The notes under the pieces are model-generated. The model was not told the DNA's origin and ran no database searches. It saw only the letters and a program-made list of their open reading frames with translations. A stretch of 64,000 nt of DNA, taken from contig CM065182.1 in the NCBI GenBank assembly GCA_033026295.1, forward strand, positions 4,588,001-4,652,000. Reading direction: 5' to 3'. The position numbers and the translations under genes were made by a program. This DNA is from Channa striata. Its lineage: Eukaryota > Chordata > Actinopteri > Anabantiformes > Channidae. The stretch's first letter is position 1, and every line of letters starts with the position of its first letter. Below are positions 22,501 through 33,840 of this stretch, piece after piece.

Positions 22501-25340
22501 TGTGGGAGGTGTCTAATCAGGACGCGAGACAAGTGAGGCCTGTTCTTTCGAGGTCTGTCCTGTTCAAAAGTCCTGTTGTAACCTGAAAGAGTCTCCAGGC
22601 TGCTGGGCTTTCACACTGCACAGGCCTCAAACATGACAACATGTGCATGCGTTTTTTTGTAATACATATAAATGTTTTCTGGGAAATTAGGCCATATTAG
22701 AAAAGAAAAAGGCAGCCTCTGAAAACACTGTGCACATTCAACAGGCTGATGTAGGCAGAGTCACAGAGCTGAGACGCAGCAGATGGTCAGACATCCATAT
22801 GGGACTCAAAGACACTGATATTGTCAAAGTAAAGCCAAGAAACCTGTCGACGAATTCTCAAGGAACTGTGTTTTTAACATGCTTATTCTGGGATCAAAAG
22901 TAAGATAAAAATGCAAATTAGTTCTGAACTTTTTCAATTAAATATGGGACTCTTTGGAACAAAGTCAAACTTTACTCTCCCGAAAAGAGTATTCAGCTCT
23001 TCCAAATCGGATTTCTGAATACAAACTGAGCTGCTGTTTAAGTTAAGGGGCAATAAACCATAAGTGAGTGTTTTTAGAAACTCTGCATTCAGTCCGTGTT
23101 CTTTGCCTGTTAACGGTAACGCACGCGTGCCACAGCTGCGTCTCTACCCGCTGCGCTGGCTCCTCCACGGGCAACTCCGTGATGGGAGAATCAATGGTTC
23201 CAAAGATTCTGCTCTCAGCACTGATTAAGTCGGGTTGGTATGTGTCTCCTCCACTTGTAAAACAAATAAATTAAAGTTCCTTCAAATCAGACAAGTGGGA
23301 TTGAACAAAGCGCCCGCCACATTGAGAGTGGGGGCAGGCGATCGATCCCCCACCGGTGCCAACATGCTAATGTGGAAGGTGATTAAGGCCAACAGACTAA
23401 AACGGGGCGCTGACCTTAAAACTAAGGATGCGTCCTTCAGCTGAGAGGCGAGTTGCAACTGCTGCCTGCAGAGCCAGAGAATTGGCCAGGAGTGTGTAAT
23501 AGTTTTTCAGAAACACACAGAACCATCAAGGCTTGTGAACTTCACATTTAAATTTCAAATCTTTTACAAAATATTATGCTAAAATATTATTTCATTCAGC
23601 GCAGACATCTACTGGAGACACGTCCAGCGCAGATGCCTTCAGGACATTGTGTTTGGTGAATTTAAATATTACAGCTCACCGCGTATTTCACTAAAACGCC
23701 ATTTACTCAAACAGAAGTGCACAGTCCAGCCAGAGTTCCGTTCCCATTTTTTCTCACCCTTTACCACGTCTAATTTTTGACTATAACCGAGCTCTAACTC
23801 CTGTTGCTGTAAGCGATTAAGCAATACCAATAGAAATAAACGTGTTTTGCTTAAATAACTTTAGTTGAAGTGAGTTCACTTAAAATTTTCTGCAGCTTCT
23901 CTTTAAATATCTGCTTTAAAACCTCAACACATTGATCCACCACATGGGAAACAGAAACCCTCCATTTACTGCGTCGAGAGAAAACACTGCTGAGTGGAAA
24001 TGGATTGATTTGAGCCACACATCATTCGATGTTCTCCCACATAACCTTCACATCATGGGCTGCTTTTGTTAAAAAACAACAGCAACAGCGCTGAAGAGTG
24101 AACAGGCAGACCTGTCATCAGATGGACATCTGATTATTTAATAGAAAGGAATGAATCATCTGATCAGCGTCTGATTACTCCCACTCCTCGTTTACCTCAG
24201 ATCCATAGTCAATCCATAGTTAGCGAGTGTGTGGGGAGGAAAAACGCTTGCACACAGTCATTGCTCATTCAAGCATCAAATATACACCACAAAGCTGTTA
24301 AGATTTGATGATTTCATCTCTTATTTAGTCTTTTACATCTTTGTCTTTGAGAAGAAGACATTATGTCCAGCACTGGGACAAATGTCCTCCTCTCCTGGGC
24401 ACAGTAAACAGTACTTGCTCTTCCTCTCTCTTCTTCACCACCTTCTTACTTTCTCTCAGTCTCCATTCCTTGACCCATATGTCTTCCCTTGCATCATAAC
24501 TTTGATGATGCAGTCCTTTTATCTGCAGGCCTAGTGAACACACAGCCAGATAATATATAAAAATGTTGGTAGACTCCACTGGGACATACATGAACATAAA
24601 ATAAAATAGAGGTTCTGGGCCTCATTTTCAATTTTAACGTTTAAAGAAGACTAGGGTTTCTGAAGTAAAAAAAAACTGGGGGTATTTATAAGCTGGAAAT
24701 CACATATTAGTTATGATAAAGCTTATGTATTTGGAGCCAAATTTTGTTATATGTAAAGAAAACAAGGAGCATCACAGCATGGTGTGGTCCGCGTTTTTTC
24801 CATGAATCTGAGGCGTGAAAGTTTGGGGTGATCCCCGGGCAAATTTCTTTCACATTTGCATTTATGGATCAACTGATTAGATTATGTGTCTGAACTAACA
24901 TGCGTTTAAAAGTGCAACTACACTGATAGGTAAAAGCATAAAACCACAAGGGACTAATTCTATTTTTTCACTAAAACAGCAGAAGGAAAAGAATAATCAC
25001 AATCCATCTTGCACTGCGCCGTGTGTAACTGCTTCATTTCTCTGCTGATTAGTTGCTCTAAGCCGAAGCAGAGCACTGTGTATTCTAACACTCATACAGG
25101 TTGCGTAATTGCAGAGCATCTGGGTAAATAAGTGATGAAAACGTGGCGATTGCTCATAAATCCTGTATCACGTTTGCCTCCTGCATCTGCAATCCTTTTC
25201 CTTGACTTGAGCAGAATACCAATGCGGCACATGCATTAATCAAAGACCTGAAAGCTGAAAGAGGTGAAACCCAGTGTGGCTGATAACAAACCAGTGGACC
25301 CCGATACCCGAAAGCCAATCTGCAGATGGACTGAACTGAA
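22501..25340. other. Unique sequence, no gene recognised
   Basis: No convincing exon or RNA gene. The stretch around 24815-24900 (GATCAACTGATTAGATTATG) resembles one unit of the tandem array that begins near 25905, so it may be an outlying copy. The GC-richer block at 23090-23450 has a tRNA-like look, but no A/B-box pair could be aligned. Confidence 0.35.
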
Positions 25341-25400
25341 TATCCAATGACATCACGTTACAGTATATAAATAGTGGGATCAGTCGCAGCTTTGATTGAC
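25341..25400 (+). promoter_or_regulatory. CCAAT + CRE-like + TATA promoter-like module
   Basis: Within 30 bases lie CCAAT (25344-25348), TGACATCA (25348-25355, one base from the cAMP response element TGACGTCA) and TATATAAATA (25364-25373). This order and spacing are typical of inducible TATA promoters. Transcription would start about 25394-25400. A 33-codon frame with a good start context follows at 25450. Each element alone could be chance; the combination is less likely to be. Confidence 0.35.
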
Positions 25401-25449
25401 GCTGCCTTGTGAGAAAAGACTCTCTACACGGGAACTTTTTCCCTTTGAC

Positions 25450-25551
25450 ATGGAAATCCACAGAACTTTTTTACCTTTGAGATTTGAACAGCATCTGTTT
25501 GACAGAAGACACCAAGAGACAAAAGAGGGGGAAGAGAAACCTTTTGATTAA
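25450..25551 (+). CDS. Small ORF downstream of promoter-like module
   Basis: The frame has 33 codons, starting MEIHRTFLPLRFEQHLFD and ending in a charged tail with KEGEEKPFD before TAA. The start context is GACATGG, with G at -3 and +4, which is strong. It sits about 50-55 bases downstream of the predicted transcription start. I recognise no protein family and no signal peptide. It could be a first-exon coding part, an upstream ORF in a leader, or chance. Confidence 0.15.
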   Translation: MEIHRTFLPLRFEQHLFDRRHQETKEGEEKPFD

Positions 25552-26148
25552 AAAAAAAACAAGCTTCAAGTAGCATCAGTATAAGTAGGTGGGGAGAGAT
25601 GGAAAAATAAGAACCTTGAACGCAAAGTCGGATTGTTTGTTTTTACTAATAACAATGAGAATTTGTGTAATAATTACTTTTTGAACTGGGGTCACAGCTC
25701 AGACGCTACATGCATGACATAGAGAGAGAGGCAAATATCAAGTGAAGAACATCTCAAGTGTTTATAGTTTTTCAAATAACAATCACCACGGCTTTCAAGT
25801 GTGTAGCCATGACTTACACGTCCAAATATCCACCCGCTGCACTTGCAGACGTCCGACGTGTTATGAATGACATGTATGCAAAAATATAACATGTCCATCC
25901 TTCCACCCCTTTTGACATCTCCGAAAAATTTCTTGAGGAAAAATTCTGCACAAACTCCACATGCACTCAAAGATGAACTGATTAGATCTTTGGGGGGTCA
26001 CTAGTGAAAAGTGACAGTAATCTTAACCTCACCTCTGTCCGCTCTTGTGAACATGAACAAAAAAAAATGTCTCCAAAAATGTCCTCACATTAAGCGCAAA
26101 CATTCAATAGCACACATGGGTGAACTGATTTAACATTTTGTTAGCCAG

Positions 26149-26166
26149 AGGTCAGAGGTCAAGGTC
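26149..26166 (+). promoter_or_regulatory. DR1 nuclear-receptor-type site
   Basis: AGGTCA-G-AGGTCA at 26149-26161 is a perfect direct repeat with one-base spacing, the arrangement bound by RXR heterodimers, COUP-TF and HNF4. A third half-site, AAGGTC, follows immediately. It lies in the tandem array, so the motif is carried by a repeat. Function is untested. Confidence 0.4.
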
Positions 26167-26297
26167 GCTGTGGCCCCACTTTGTTTTTATTGATATCACC
26201 TCTTTAAGTTTAAAGGTCATGGTCACATCATATTTGTACCCTTAATTTCTCCTATTCTAACACAACAAGCCTGAACAGAAAACACTTTTGGGGTGGG

Positions 26298-26323
26298 AGG
26301 TCAAAGATCAAGGTCACTGTGAC
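26298..26323 (+). promoter_or_regulatory. DR1 plus extended half-site (SF-1/ERR-type)
   Basis: AGGTCA-A-AGATCA at 26298-26310 is a one-base-spaced direct repeat. It overlaps TCAAGGTCA at 26308-26316, the extended monomer site bound by SF-1, LRH-1 and ERR receptors. This is the next unit of the same array as the site at 26149. Confidence 0.4.
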
Positions 26324-26575
26324 ATCACATCCATCATTAATTAACCCAATATTGCTGCAATGGCTTTAGGGAATTTCTTTCAATTTGACTCAATCATACA
26401 CTTGGACTCATCAATAAGCCAGTTCGGTTTTAGTGGTTAAAGGTCAAAGGCACTGCAAACACGTCCATCACGTTCTCATCTAACGCTATGTCTCAGAAAT
26501 GCCTGTAAGTCATCATATCCTGCACAAACATTTACTTGGACACATGGATGAACTGATTAGAATATTAGTCTGGAC

Positions 26576-27102
26576 AGACATGCATTCAAACTGCAATCTG
26601 ACTGGCAGCCAAAAATGACCAACAGAAATGAGCCAGTAGCTGTAGTGAACAATTGTGCAATTTTGTTGCCTCATATTTGGCAGACAAAGTAATAATAACA
26701 CTGATGGAAAATTGTAAGAAGTAGAAATGCAAACATTGTGTATTAGTTTTCCCAGTCAGACTGAGTGAATGACTTTCTATCCTGTATGAATCCTGTTCAT
26801 AAGGGGGATGTGCCAATCAAATCCAGATTAGTGTTACGTGTTCCCCATTAATAATTCTCTGCAAACATCTATAATATTCTGGCGAGGAGAACAAAGTAAT
26901 AATAAACGTGTTTTATATCTTTGTCATGGACTGAAAATGTAAATTTAATGAGTGAAAAAAATATGGCAAAGAAATTTACAACAAGGAATTAATAACATAA
27001 GAGCCAAAGATCTCTGTTACCTAGCAACTTGGTGTGGAATAAAAACAGCAGCTGTCAAGAGAAAAGATTTGATTAACCGCATGTGTTTGTGGCCCTTCTG
27101 AG
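26576..27102. other. Unique A+T-rich sequence
   Basis: No gene or repeat recognised. Confidence 0.45.
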
Positions 27103-27294
27103 CAGCGGTGGAAGACGTATTCTGATCTTCTTCTAAAGCAAATGTGGCACCACCATAATGTGAATTTATTCTAACTGATAGGCCGGCACCGTAAAATACC
27201 AGAAGTAATAGCATCAACATGCAGCAGTAGCAAACACAATCAAAAAACAGCATTTAAATTCTGAAATACATGAATAAATTACTTCCCACCTCTG
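27103..27294 (+). mobile_element. 192-bp MITE with both termini
   Basis: The left end CAGCGGTGGAAGACGTAT and the right end (minus strand) CAGAGGTGGGAAGTAATTTA form imperfect terminal inverted repeats. The inside keeps the phrases GTATTCTGATCTTCTTCTAA, CACCACCATAATGTGA and CAGAAGTAATAGCATCAACA. These match, in order, a widespread fish element beginning CAGTGGTGGAAGAAGTATTC and containing GTATTAGCATCAAAATGT. It is non-coding, and I see no clear target duplication. Confidence 0.6.
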
Positions 27295-28051
27295 TCGTGA
27301 TCAAATTAGCTTCTGCATTTATGTGTTTTTATTTTTTCTGCATCAACATTACGAGCACGCGACTGCTGTCAGACTGGATTGTTCATCAGCACCGAGAGGA
27401 AAGTTAATTTGGAAGTCTCCGTGTAAACATCGGTTGTAGGAGATTGAAGTGGCGCCTCATGCACGGGCGTGACACATGTAGTCAGGTGAGGAACATTAGC
27501 ATGGCGGTGGTTGCTGCGAATCACAGCGTTCTCGGGCGCTGATGAATTGCCGCGTGTCCCGCTCTCTGGTCCAGAGGCTTAAGCACATCCCACACCACCA
27601 CTCTTTTGGCTTGAAAAGCCTTCATCAGACTTTAATTTGCATGGAAATTGACATTCTGCATCCTACGATAAAGTCTGTATTTTAAAATAACGTTAGGAAT
27701 TTCCAAAGTCCACTGACCGTGTGAAGTAAACAACGTATTTTGGTCTCGAGTAAAATTAAAGTGTGGTAATTGAATGTGAACTAAAGAGCAACAGTGTGTG
27801 TGGGGGGAGGGAATCGAATTGATCTGCAGTGGCAAAGACATCACCTGCAGATGCAAATTCAAAGCCTTTATTAAATCTCTAAATTCCTCCTCTCCAAATC
27901 CACTTTAATAGGAATTTAGAGAAGCGGACCTAACGTGCAACTTTGTCTGTGCATAGGAATAAGCTTAGCCCCGTCAAAGGCCCTTGATATGACTTTGCAT
28001 TCGAAAGACTTTAAAAGTCTCCCACTTTTTTCACTTTGTCATCACTCTCTC

Positions 28052-28054
<3 letters not shown>
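27295..28054. other. Unique sequence, no gene recognised
   Basis: A repeat-free block at 27360-27600 and A+T-rich words near 27850-27935 (TAAATCTCTAAATTCCTCC) could be regulatory. No exon is apparent. Confidence 0.4.

Positions 28055-28109
<55 letters not shown>
28055..28109 (+). repeat. (CA)27 microsatellite
   Basis: Uninterrupted CA dinucleotides ending in CACG. Confidence 0.97.
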
Positions 28110-28112
<3 letters not shown>

Positions 28113-29317
28113 CATTTTAGGAAGGATATCACCCCAGATCACCTTGACACACTTTTACTCCTCAAAAGAAATTCAGAAGGCAACAGATAAACTACTTAAG
28201 TGCACAAAGAGAAGGACGTACATGTTTGTAGATGTCTGGAAATCATTTAAGTCCACTTAAAAAAAGGAAAAAAAAAACTGTACTGCTTATTCCCGATAAC
28301 AGAATGATGTATTCATTATATCAGCATGCCCTTGAGTAAGATAATACAGCAATAGAAGCGAATGCCTTTCATTCCTGGCTCATCCTACACTGAGCTGTGA
28401 GCTTTGGAGCTTTCCCAAAATACTGGAGGGATGATACAGGAGAGAGAACACAAACACACATTCGTGCATGCAAAATGACACGCACCTGCAGTACGCATCA
28501 GCACATGCAGCGAACACACACACACCCACTGAACATCTCCTGGGCTCGCACCATAAGCATCCTTGTTTTTATCAGCGGAGCACCTTCCGTCTTTGGGGAG
28601 GGCTGCCTGCTCTCACAGCGAGAAGCTGAGCCAGAAGACGGGTGTCTGAGCGCTGAGGCAGAACAATGACACGAGGAGCCGCCTTGTCACCCAAAACAGG
28701 GACACGCGGAGAGACAGATGCCACCAGACACTGGAGCCAGTGCATCTGGGGCCTGCTGAGACATGGGCGAGGTCCTCATAGGCGGGTTTATGAGCGTATC
28801 ATTTATGAAATGTACACACAGCACGTGTGTAGGCATCTAAGATATGTCCGATCATGTGTGCGTCAAATCAAAAAGATTCAAATGCAACTCACAGGCAACG
28901 TACTTAGATGCAGCGTGAATGGAGGTTGTGTAATGGAGGCCTAATAGAGTTCACTGCTAAAGAAGGGAAATAAAGCCAATTATCCAGTGACATCATAGGA
29001 TGTCGTTTACAGACCAGACTGAAAGTATTTGGAGTGTTTCACAATTTTAGTTCTTGGGGTCTTAATGCGCTTCAGCACAAAATAAATAACCCATATTACA
29101 TTAAAGTGCCATTACGGAGCCGCATTCCACAGCATGAGGCTGAAAATCACAGTGTGTGAGTGGCAAAAATAATTTGGGGAAGTCTAGTGAGTGACTGCAG
29201 CAGGCAACACGTGTGCCTTTTTGAAAAATGTAAACCAGTCTGACCTCGGCTGTTACTGGTGAAATGACAAACGCTGCTGGCAGCAGGTTGTTTGTGGACG
29301 TCACTAATGTATATTTA
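28110..29317. other. Unique sequence, no gene recognised
   Basis: The frames here (28397-28944) run through CACAC-rich and AG-rich sequence without a motif. No splice-bounded exon is evident. Confidence 0.45.
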
Positions 29318-29560
29318 GGGCAGCGGTGGCCTAAAGGTTAGAGACGCAAAGTCGGGACTGGAAGGACGGGTGGGTTTAAATCCAGCCCGGTCAAGTGCAA
29401 ACAAGGGTTGGACCTTCGTGTATTAACACCTTCCAGTGCCCTTGAGCCAGGCACTTAACTCCAGCTGCTCCAGTGAAGCAGCTCAGACTAGGACTTGTTT
29501 GAATGGGACTGAATCATACGCACAACTAATCTGCAAACACACACAAACTATCTGCCCTCG
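29318..29560 (+). repeat. tRNA-derived SINE
   Basis: The head GGGCAGCGGTGGCCTAAAGG contains an A-box-like TGGCCTAAAGG (29327-29337). GGTTTAAATCC at 29373-29383 matches the B box, and the 35-base gap is normal for a tRNA promoter. The body continues GTATTAACACCTTCCAGTGC, CCTTGAGCCAGGCACTTAAC and CCAGCTGCTCCAGTG, phrases typical of fish SINEs. No tRNA acceptor stem is present. The copy is moderately diverged. Confidence 0.75.
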
Positions 29561-29639
29561 ACTTAATGTGATTCATCATCGTTTATTTTCACCTTTTTCC
29601 ATCCGTCGTCTGAAAAGTTTTCCGACTTCTCAGGCAGGC

Positions 29640-29790
29640 TGGTGGGGGCTGGCTGTAGCTTCCATAACTGCAGGGTCAGTGGTTCGATTCCCAGTCCTCC
29701 TGGTTACACGCTGATGTGCAAAGTACCTTTTTATGGGGCACCACCGATGGAGGCAAGCAGCTGCACAATGACTGTAATTGTTAGCGTAAC
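29640..29790 (+). repeat. Second tRNA-derived SINE fragment
   Basis: GGCTGGCTGTAGCTTCCATA followed by ACTGCAGGGTCAGTGGTTCG and GATTCCCAGTCCTCCTGG. GGTTCGATTCC at 29681-29691 is a consensus B box, and the head is weaker. It lies about 80 bases after another SINE in the same orientation. Confidence 0.65.
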
Positions 29791-32570
29791 TTTTTAAAGG
29801 TCGAAACACTGATTGTTTGATTTGTTTCACATGAAATATGATGGAGACTCCTCTGTGTTCACTGTGTAATAAAGCAGGAATGTTATGAAATTTCCAAACC
29901 TGCCAATCCATGCTATGTAAAAATGACAGAGACAGTGAAAAAGGATGTATTCAGACTGAAAGCCATCAATAAAAATGCAATTTGAGCTCACGGGGAATAC
30001 AATATTTCTCAAATTCCTCCCTTTCAGCACCGGCCTGTGATGGCTTATTAGCATCAGACGATTCATTCCAACTTGATTTTATATTGCAGAGCGCTGAAAA
30101 ACAAGGGCAACGTTAGGCATGACAAATGAAGTCCAAAGATGACAGAGAGAGACGGGAACGGATGGAATTTAAAAAAGGTCAGCAGAAACACTCTTCACAT
30201 GCATTTTTTATGTGACTTAATTTAAATCTTTTCCGCTTCCTGCTTGAAGGACAAAAGTTTTCCTCTACGCCGCTCATGTTTTCTCATTAGCAGGTGGAAC
30301 AAGGCGAAGTTGTAAAACCACTTTTTCATTACAGTGAAAAGTACCGATTTAAGCCAAGATGACATTTTTTTTTTTTAACAACATGATCCAGCTCAACTTT
30401 GTGCAAAGCACAGAGATTCCGGGTGCAGGGACAAAGCTAAGGAGAAATCGCCCGTGCGTGTCGAGTCTATTTCCTGAAATAAAAATTGATAGAACGACTT
30501 TGGCTGGCGTGTAGAGTTTATCAGCACGAGAGCCTGTCCCACTGCATCAATACTCCCAGGCTCCTTATAATTAGCTCGGCCTTTACCTGTGTCATCTGCG
30601 GTAATTGCTGCCAGTGACAGCTGGCTTTAGGACGCCATCAAAGCGGATGTTGTCCTGTATTCTGAAACAATCTCGGTTTAATGATGATAGCAAACTGCTG
30701 TACTGTACACGCAAACCGTCACGTTGGAGCGAGGACTCATGCTGACACGGGTAGATGAGCAGGATAGAAGAGTCTGATGATGCCGACCTCCGGTCACGCA
30801 TGAACCCCGTGATGTGACCGATGCTGCGTGACCACAGCCGATGACAGTCAGCTCACTGAGAAAGATGCCATGAAGCAACTAGACCAAATTAATATTATAT
30901 CCGTGTGATCACCTCGATCCAACCAATCAAAATTCTTGTGAATTTCATTCATCAAAAAGATTTAATAAAATACTAAATTTACAGTGTTTAATTTAAAATG
31001 ATTTTGTCATGCAAAGTCAATTTGCACTATGGTAATGGCTTGGCCCCTTGGTACCGGCCCATTCTTCATGAAGGCGGCTACTGGCCACGGGCCACCGCTA
31101 AGCTTGTAGCTCATTTTCACAGGCCAAGCCTGGGGGAAAACGAATAAAGACTCCGTGTCCTGCGGCAGAATCAATAAAAGTGGACGAGTGGCTGCATTTG
31201 GATATGCATCACTGTGGGGCAGTGTGGCTTCAATCAAGTTCAACGAACGTACTAATGGATTTCCAGTCGTATCATGATGAATTTTCTCATACAAACATTT
31301 GCACCTTTGTCAAGTGCGTCTGCTAATGCCCCAATTTATAGCGTAACGTTGAACATGAAACTTGAGCGATGACACTTTTTCAGTTTCAGCTCTCTTGCTC
31401 CTGTCTGAGCACAAGTAGGGACATAGGGTGAGAAAAGCAGAAATTCAAAGTGATCCAGCTTAATTCACTTTTTATTCCATCGTGGTTTTAATGAGAATTC
31501 CCAGGCATGTGCATTCCAGGACTAACTCCTACAGGTTTCCAGAGCCGTTTGTGTGACCTCAAATTTTCATATGTGTTTGCTAGAGCCGTACTAGAGATAT
31601 TTGCTGCCATATTTTGTGAAAATAACCAGCATCTACTGCCTTGAAAACATGTTGACTTTTCCATTGCAAAGGTTACTGGTTAATCCAACGTCCTTCACTT
31701 CACGGAAACCACTTCCTGTTCATCGAGTGCCTCTCTGACATATTCACACAAGTGCACACTCCACGAGCTGTTGACTTTTCCTCCTTGTTATTAAATCCAG
31801 TCACATTCATCAATCTTTGCCGCTTGTACCCACATACTCTGTGTTGTGTTGTGTTGTGGTGCTCGTCATTATCATATGATTTAATATGGGAATTTTCAGC
31901 CTTGAATCAAGGACCGGTGATTAACTCAAAGATTGATGACGATTTAGAATCTTTAGTGTGAAATTTGAACTGCTTTAACGACATGCACATTAGTGTCACC
32001 TCCTTATTGTCGTTTAGCCCCAAATGGTCTTACACTAAATAGATAAAATGTAAATGTATGATTTAATATTTACACCTCCTAACAAAAGCACCGTGACAGA
32101 AAAGGGTCATTTTGCTGAGCTTTTCTCAACAAACTGGATCCAGCTTGACATTCAATTAAAGTTTTATTTTCTGAAGTGCTCAAACACCATCCAACAGTGT
32201 TTTATTTTTCTGTCCTGGATGTGACTGATTTTATGTTTCATTATTTAGCTATTTTGTCCATCAGCACTGAAGAAATTATTCAGTCCTTCCTGAGGACCAC
32301 ATCTGGCCAGAAACGATTAATCAAAACAGAAACTGCTACTTTCTGTTCTATTGTTTTGCTTTTGTAATAATCTCTGAGAATTCACTTTACTTTTGTCCAG
32401 TTAAACTCAACTCAGAAATTGCCAGGGGGCTAAAATATTGGGCGTCATTATTGTGAAATCCTGCAGACTGGACTGTTGTGAAACACTAACTTGTAGGAAA
32501 ACGACATATTGCTCCAAACTCATATTAGTAGCAGATGTGTTCATGAAGTGTAGATGAAATGGACTGTCTG
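29791..32570. other. Unique sequence, possibly regulatory; no gene recognised
   Basis: Repeat-free blocks at 29950-30070, 30540-30620 and 31010-31330 carry words such as TTATAATTAGCTC, GGTAATTGCTGCC and CTTATTAGCATCAGAC that are common in conserved non-coding DNA. A 95-codon minus frame at 31007-31294 has no motif. Conservation cannot be tested here. Confidence 0.35.
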
Positions 32571-32574
32571 ACCC

Positions 32575-32795
32575 AGAGCTCGGGGGGCCCAGGAGCCACA
32601 GCCTCGTCAGGTACTGTTCATATTTCTTGTTGCATGAACTAATTTAATGAAAAAGGAGATCAACAAAAAGATGCATCAAGTCTGAAATTATGAACAACCT
32701 GAAAACTATGTAAAACCAGAGACAAAAATGACCAAAAACAAACACAAAACATGAAACTCAGCAAATCACACAAAATCACAAAAGACAAATATACT
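32575..32795 (+). repeat. A-rich minisatellite-type element, copy 1
   Basis: GAGCTCGGGGGGCCCAGGAG leads into an A-rich stretch made of loosely repeated AGACAAAAATGACCAAAAAC, AACACAAAAC and CACAAAATCACAAAAGAC units. The same combination of a G-run/GGGCCC boundary and ACAAAATGACCAAAA units appears at 60200-60750. It is non-coding. Confidence 0.5.
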
Positions 32796-33684
32796 TCCCC
32801 TTAGCTCATTTATGAAAATATTGTCCATGTGTAGGACACATGTTTATCAGTTTTTTTGAGTTCATGTGTGTTACAACCCCAGAATGAGATGGCTCCTTCA
32901 TCTTCATGGCTTTCTTATAAATGATATCATAGATGATTCCACATTCACTGCTCATGGTGCTACAATTTATTTTGAACACGACCAACATTGCGCATGGTTT
33001 GGCGCACATTTCCCCGCCATCGTAGCAAATCTTCAGATGAACAAACTTTAATTTCCTTTCTGACCGAGACCTCACTGCAGGTGTAGAAAGGTGACGGAGG
33101 GGCCAGCGACTCCACAAAAAAAAAAAAAAAATCTGTTCGCTCACGCAGACAGAAGAAAGGAAGAGCTCTCTTTAGTGTTCAGCATTGATTCCTTGGGTAT
33201 TTCAAATGTCTGAACTACTTAAGATGCATTACTCAGTGTGACACTGAATACTTATCACTTTGGTGAAGCGTTCGCCACTTCAGATCCTTTCCAGAGTGGC
33301 AGCTTTTGCATTTATAGTACGAGTCAGATGTTGTCTGATCTGTGCATTGGCAGAGTGTGTGGGTGTCAGTCTTTCTGCTCGAAAGCTTCGAGAGATCTTA
33401 ATGCTACAGTGTCAAGTCACATCACACTGGAAGTTTAGAATGAAAAAGAAATGGTTAAACCCCACAAAGACCTCTTCTCCATGGAGGAGCACCTCCAGAA
33501 CCTTCATGGTGTAGAAAACAAAGAACAATAATCCATGTTTTTCATAATTGTACCATTAGGTGTACAATGTCTTCTCACTGGTGCTGTACCCTCTACAAGG
33601 CCACATTTGTACCTTATTGCCACTTGCATGCTTAAATGGCATGTGATATCAAAGCGACAGGTACGCTTCAGGGTAAGGTTACAT
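32796..33684. other. Mostly unique sequence; decayed repeat at its end
   Basis: A 15-base A-run lies at 33117-33131. Near 33555-33620 the phrases TAGGTGTACAATGTCTTCTC, CACTGGTGCTGTACCC and CATTTGTACCTTA resemble a fish repeat containing paired GTACC words. No gene is seen. Confidence 0.4.
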
Positions 33685-33840
33685 GAAAGCCCCTTTCAGA
33701 CATGAACTGTAGAGAACGTCAGGAGGATCAGGTCTAGATATCATCAGGAGTTTCCCTTTCGGAAAACGTAGCCAACATTGGGAGATAGTCCGGATGAGAT
33801 ACGTTCTCAGTTGTGAAGAAATACTCTGTATAATTGGTCA
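33685..33840. repeat. Possible decayed MITE
   Basis: CCCCTTTCAGACATGAACTG, GATCAGGTCTAGATATCATC, GGAGTTTCCCTTTCGG and GGGAGATAGTCCGGATGAGA occur in sequence. Together they recall a fish element with CCCTTTCACACATGAA and GGATGAGA phrases. The ends are not defined. Confidence 0.3.

Larger units (their letters stand above)
25905..26575 (+). repeat. Degenerate ~145-bp tandem repeat rich in AGGTCA
   Basis: The block is built of about 4 to 4.5 diverged units. Corresponding GGTCA boxes fall at 25996, 26150, 26299 and 26442, giving steps of about 143-154 bases. The phrase GATGAACTGATTAGA occurs at about 25972 and 26547, and a variant, GTGAACTGATTTAAC, at about 26120. Between them lie ACTTGGACTCA, TTTAGGGAATTTCTTTCAA and CACTGTGACATCACATCC phrases, as in a fish repeat I know with GGTCAAAGGTCAAGGTCAC. 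It is non-coding. Confidence 0.75.

Noticed and set aside
23090..23450. GC-richer block as tRNA-like repeat or exon
   Set aside because: No A/B-box pair could be aligned on either strand and no splice-bounded frame was found.
29318..29390. tRNA gene
   Set aside because: A- and B-box-like sequences are present, but the flanks do not form an acceptor stem and the sequence continues into a SINE body.
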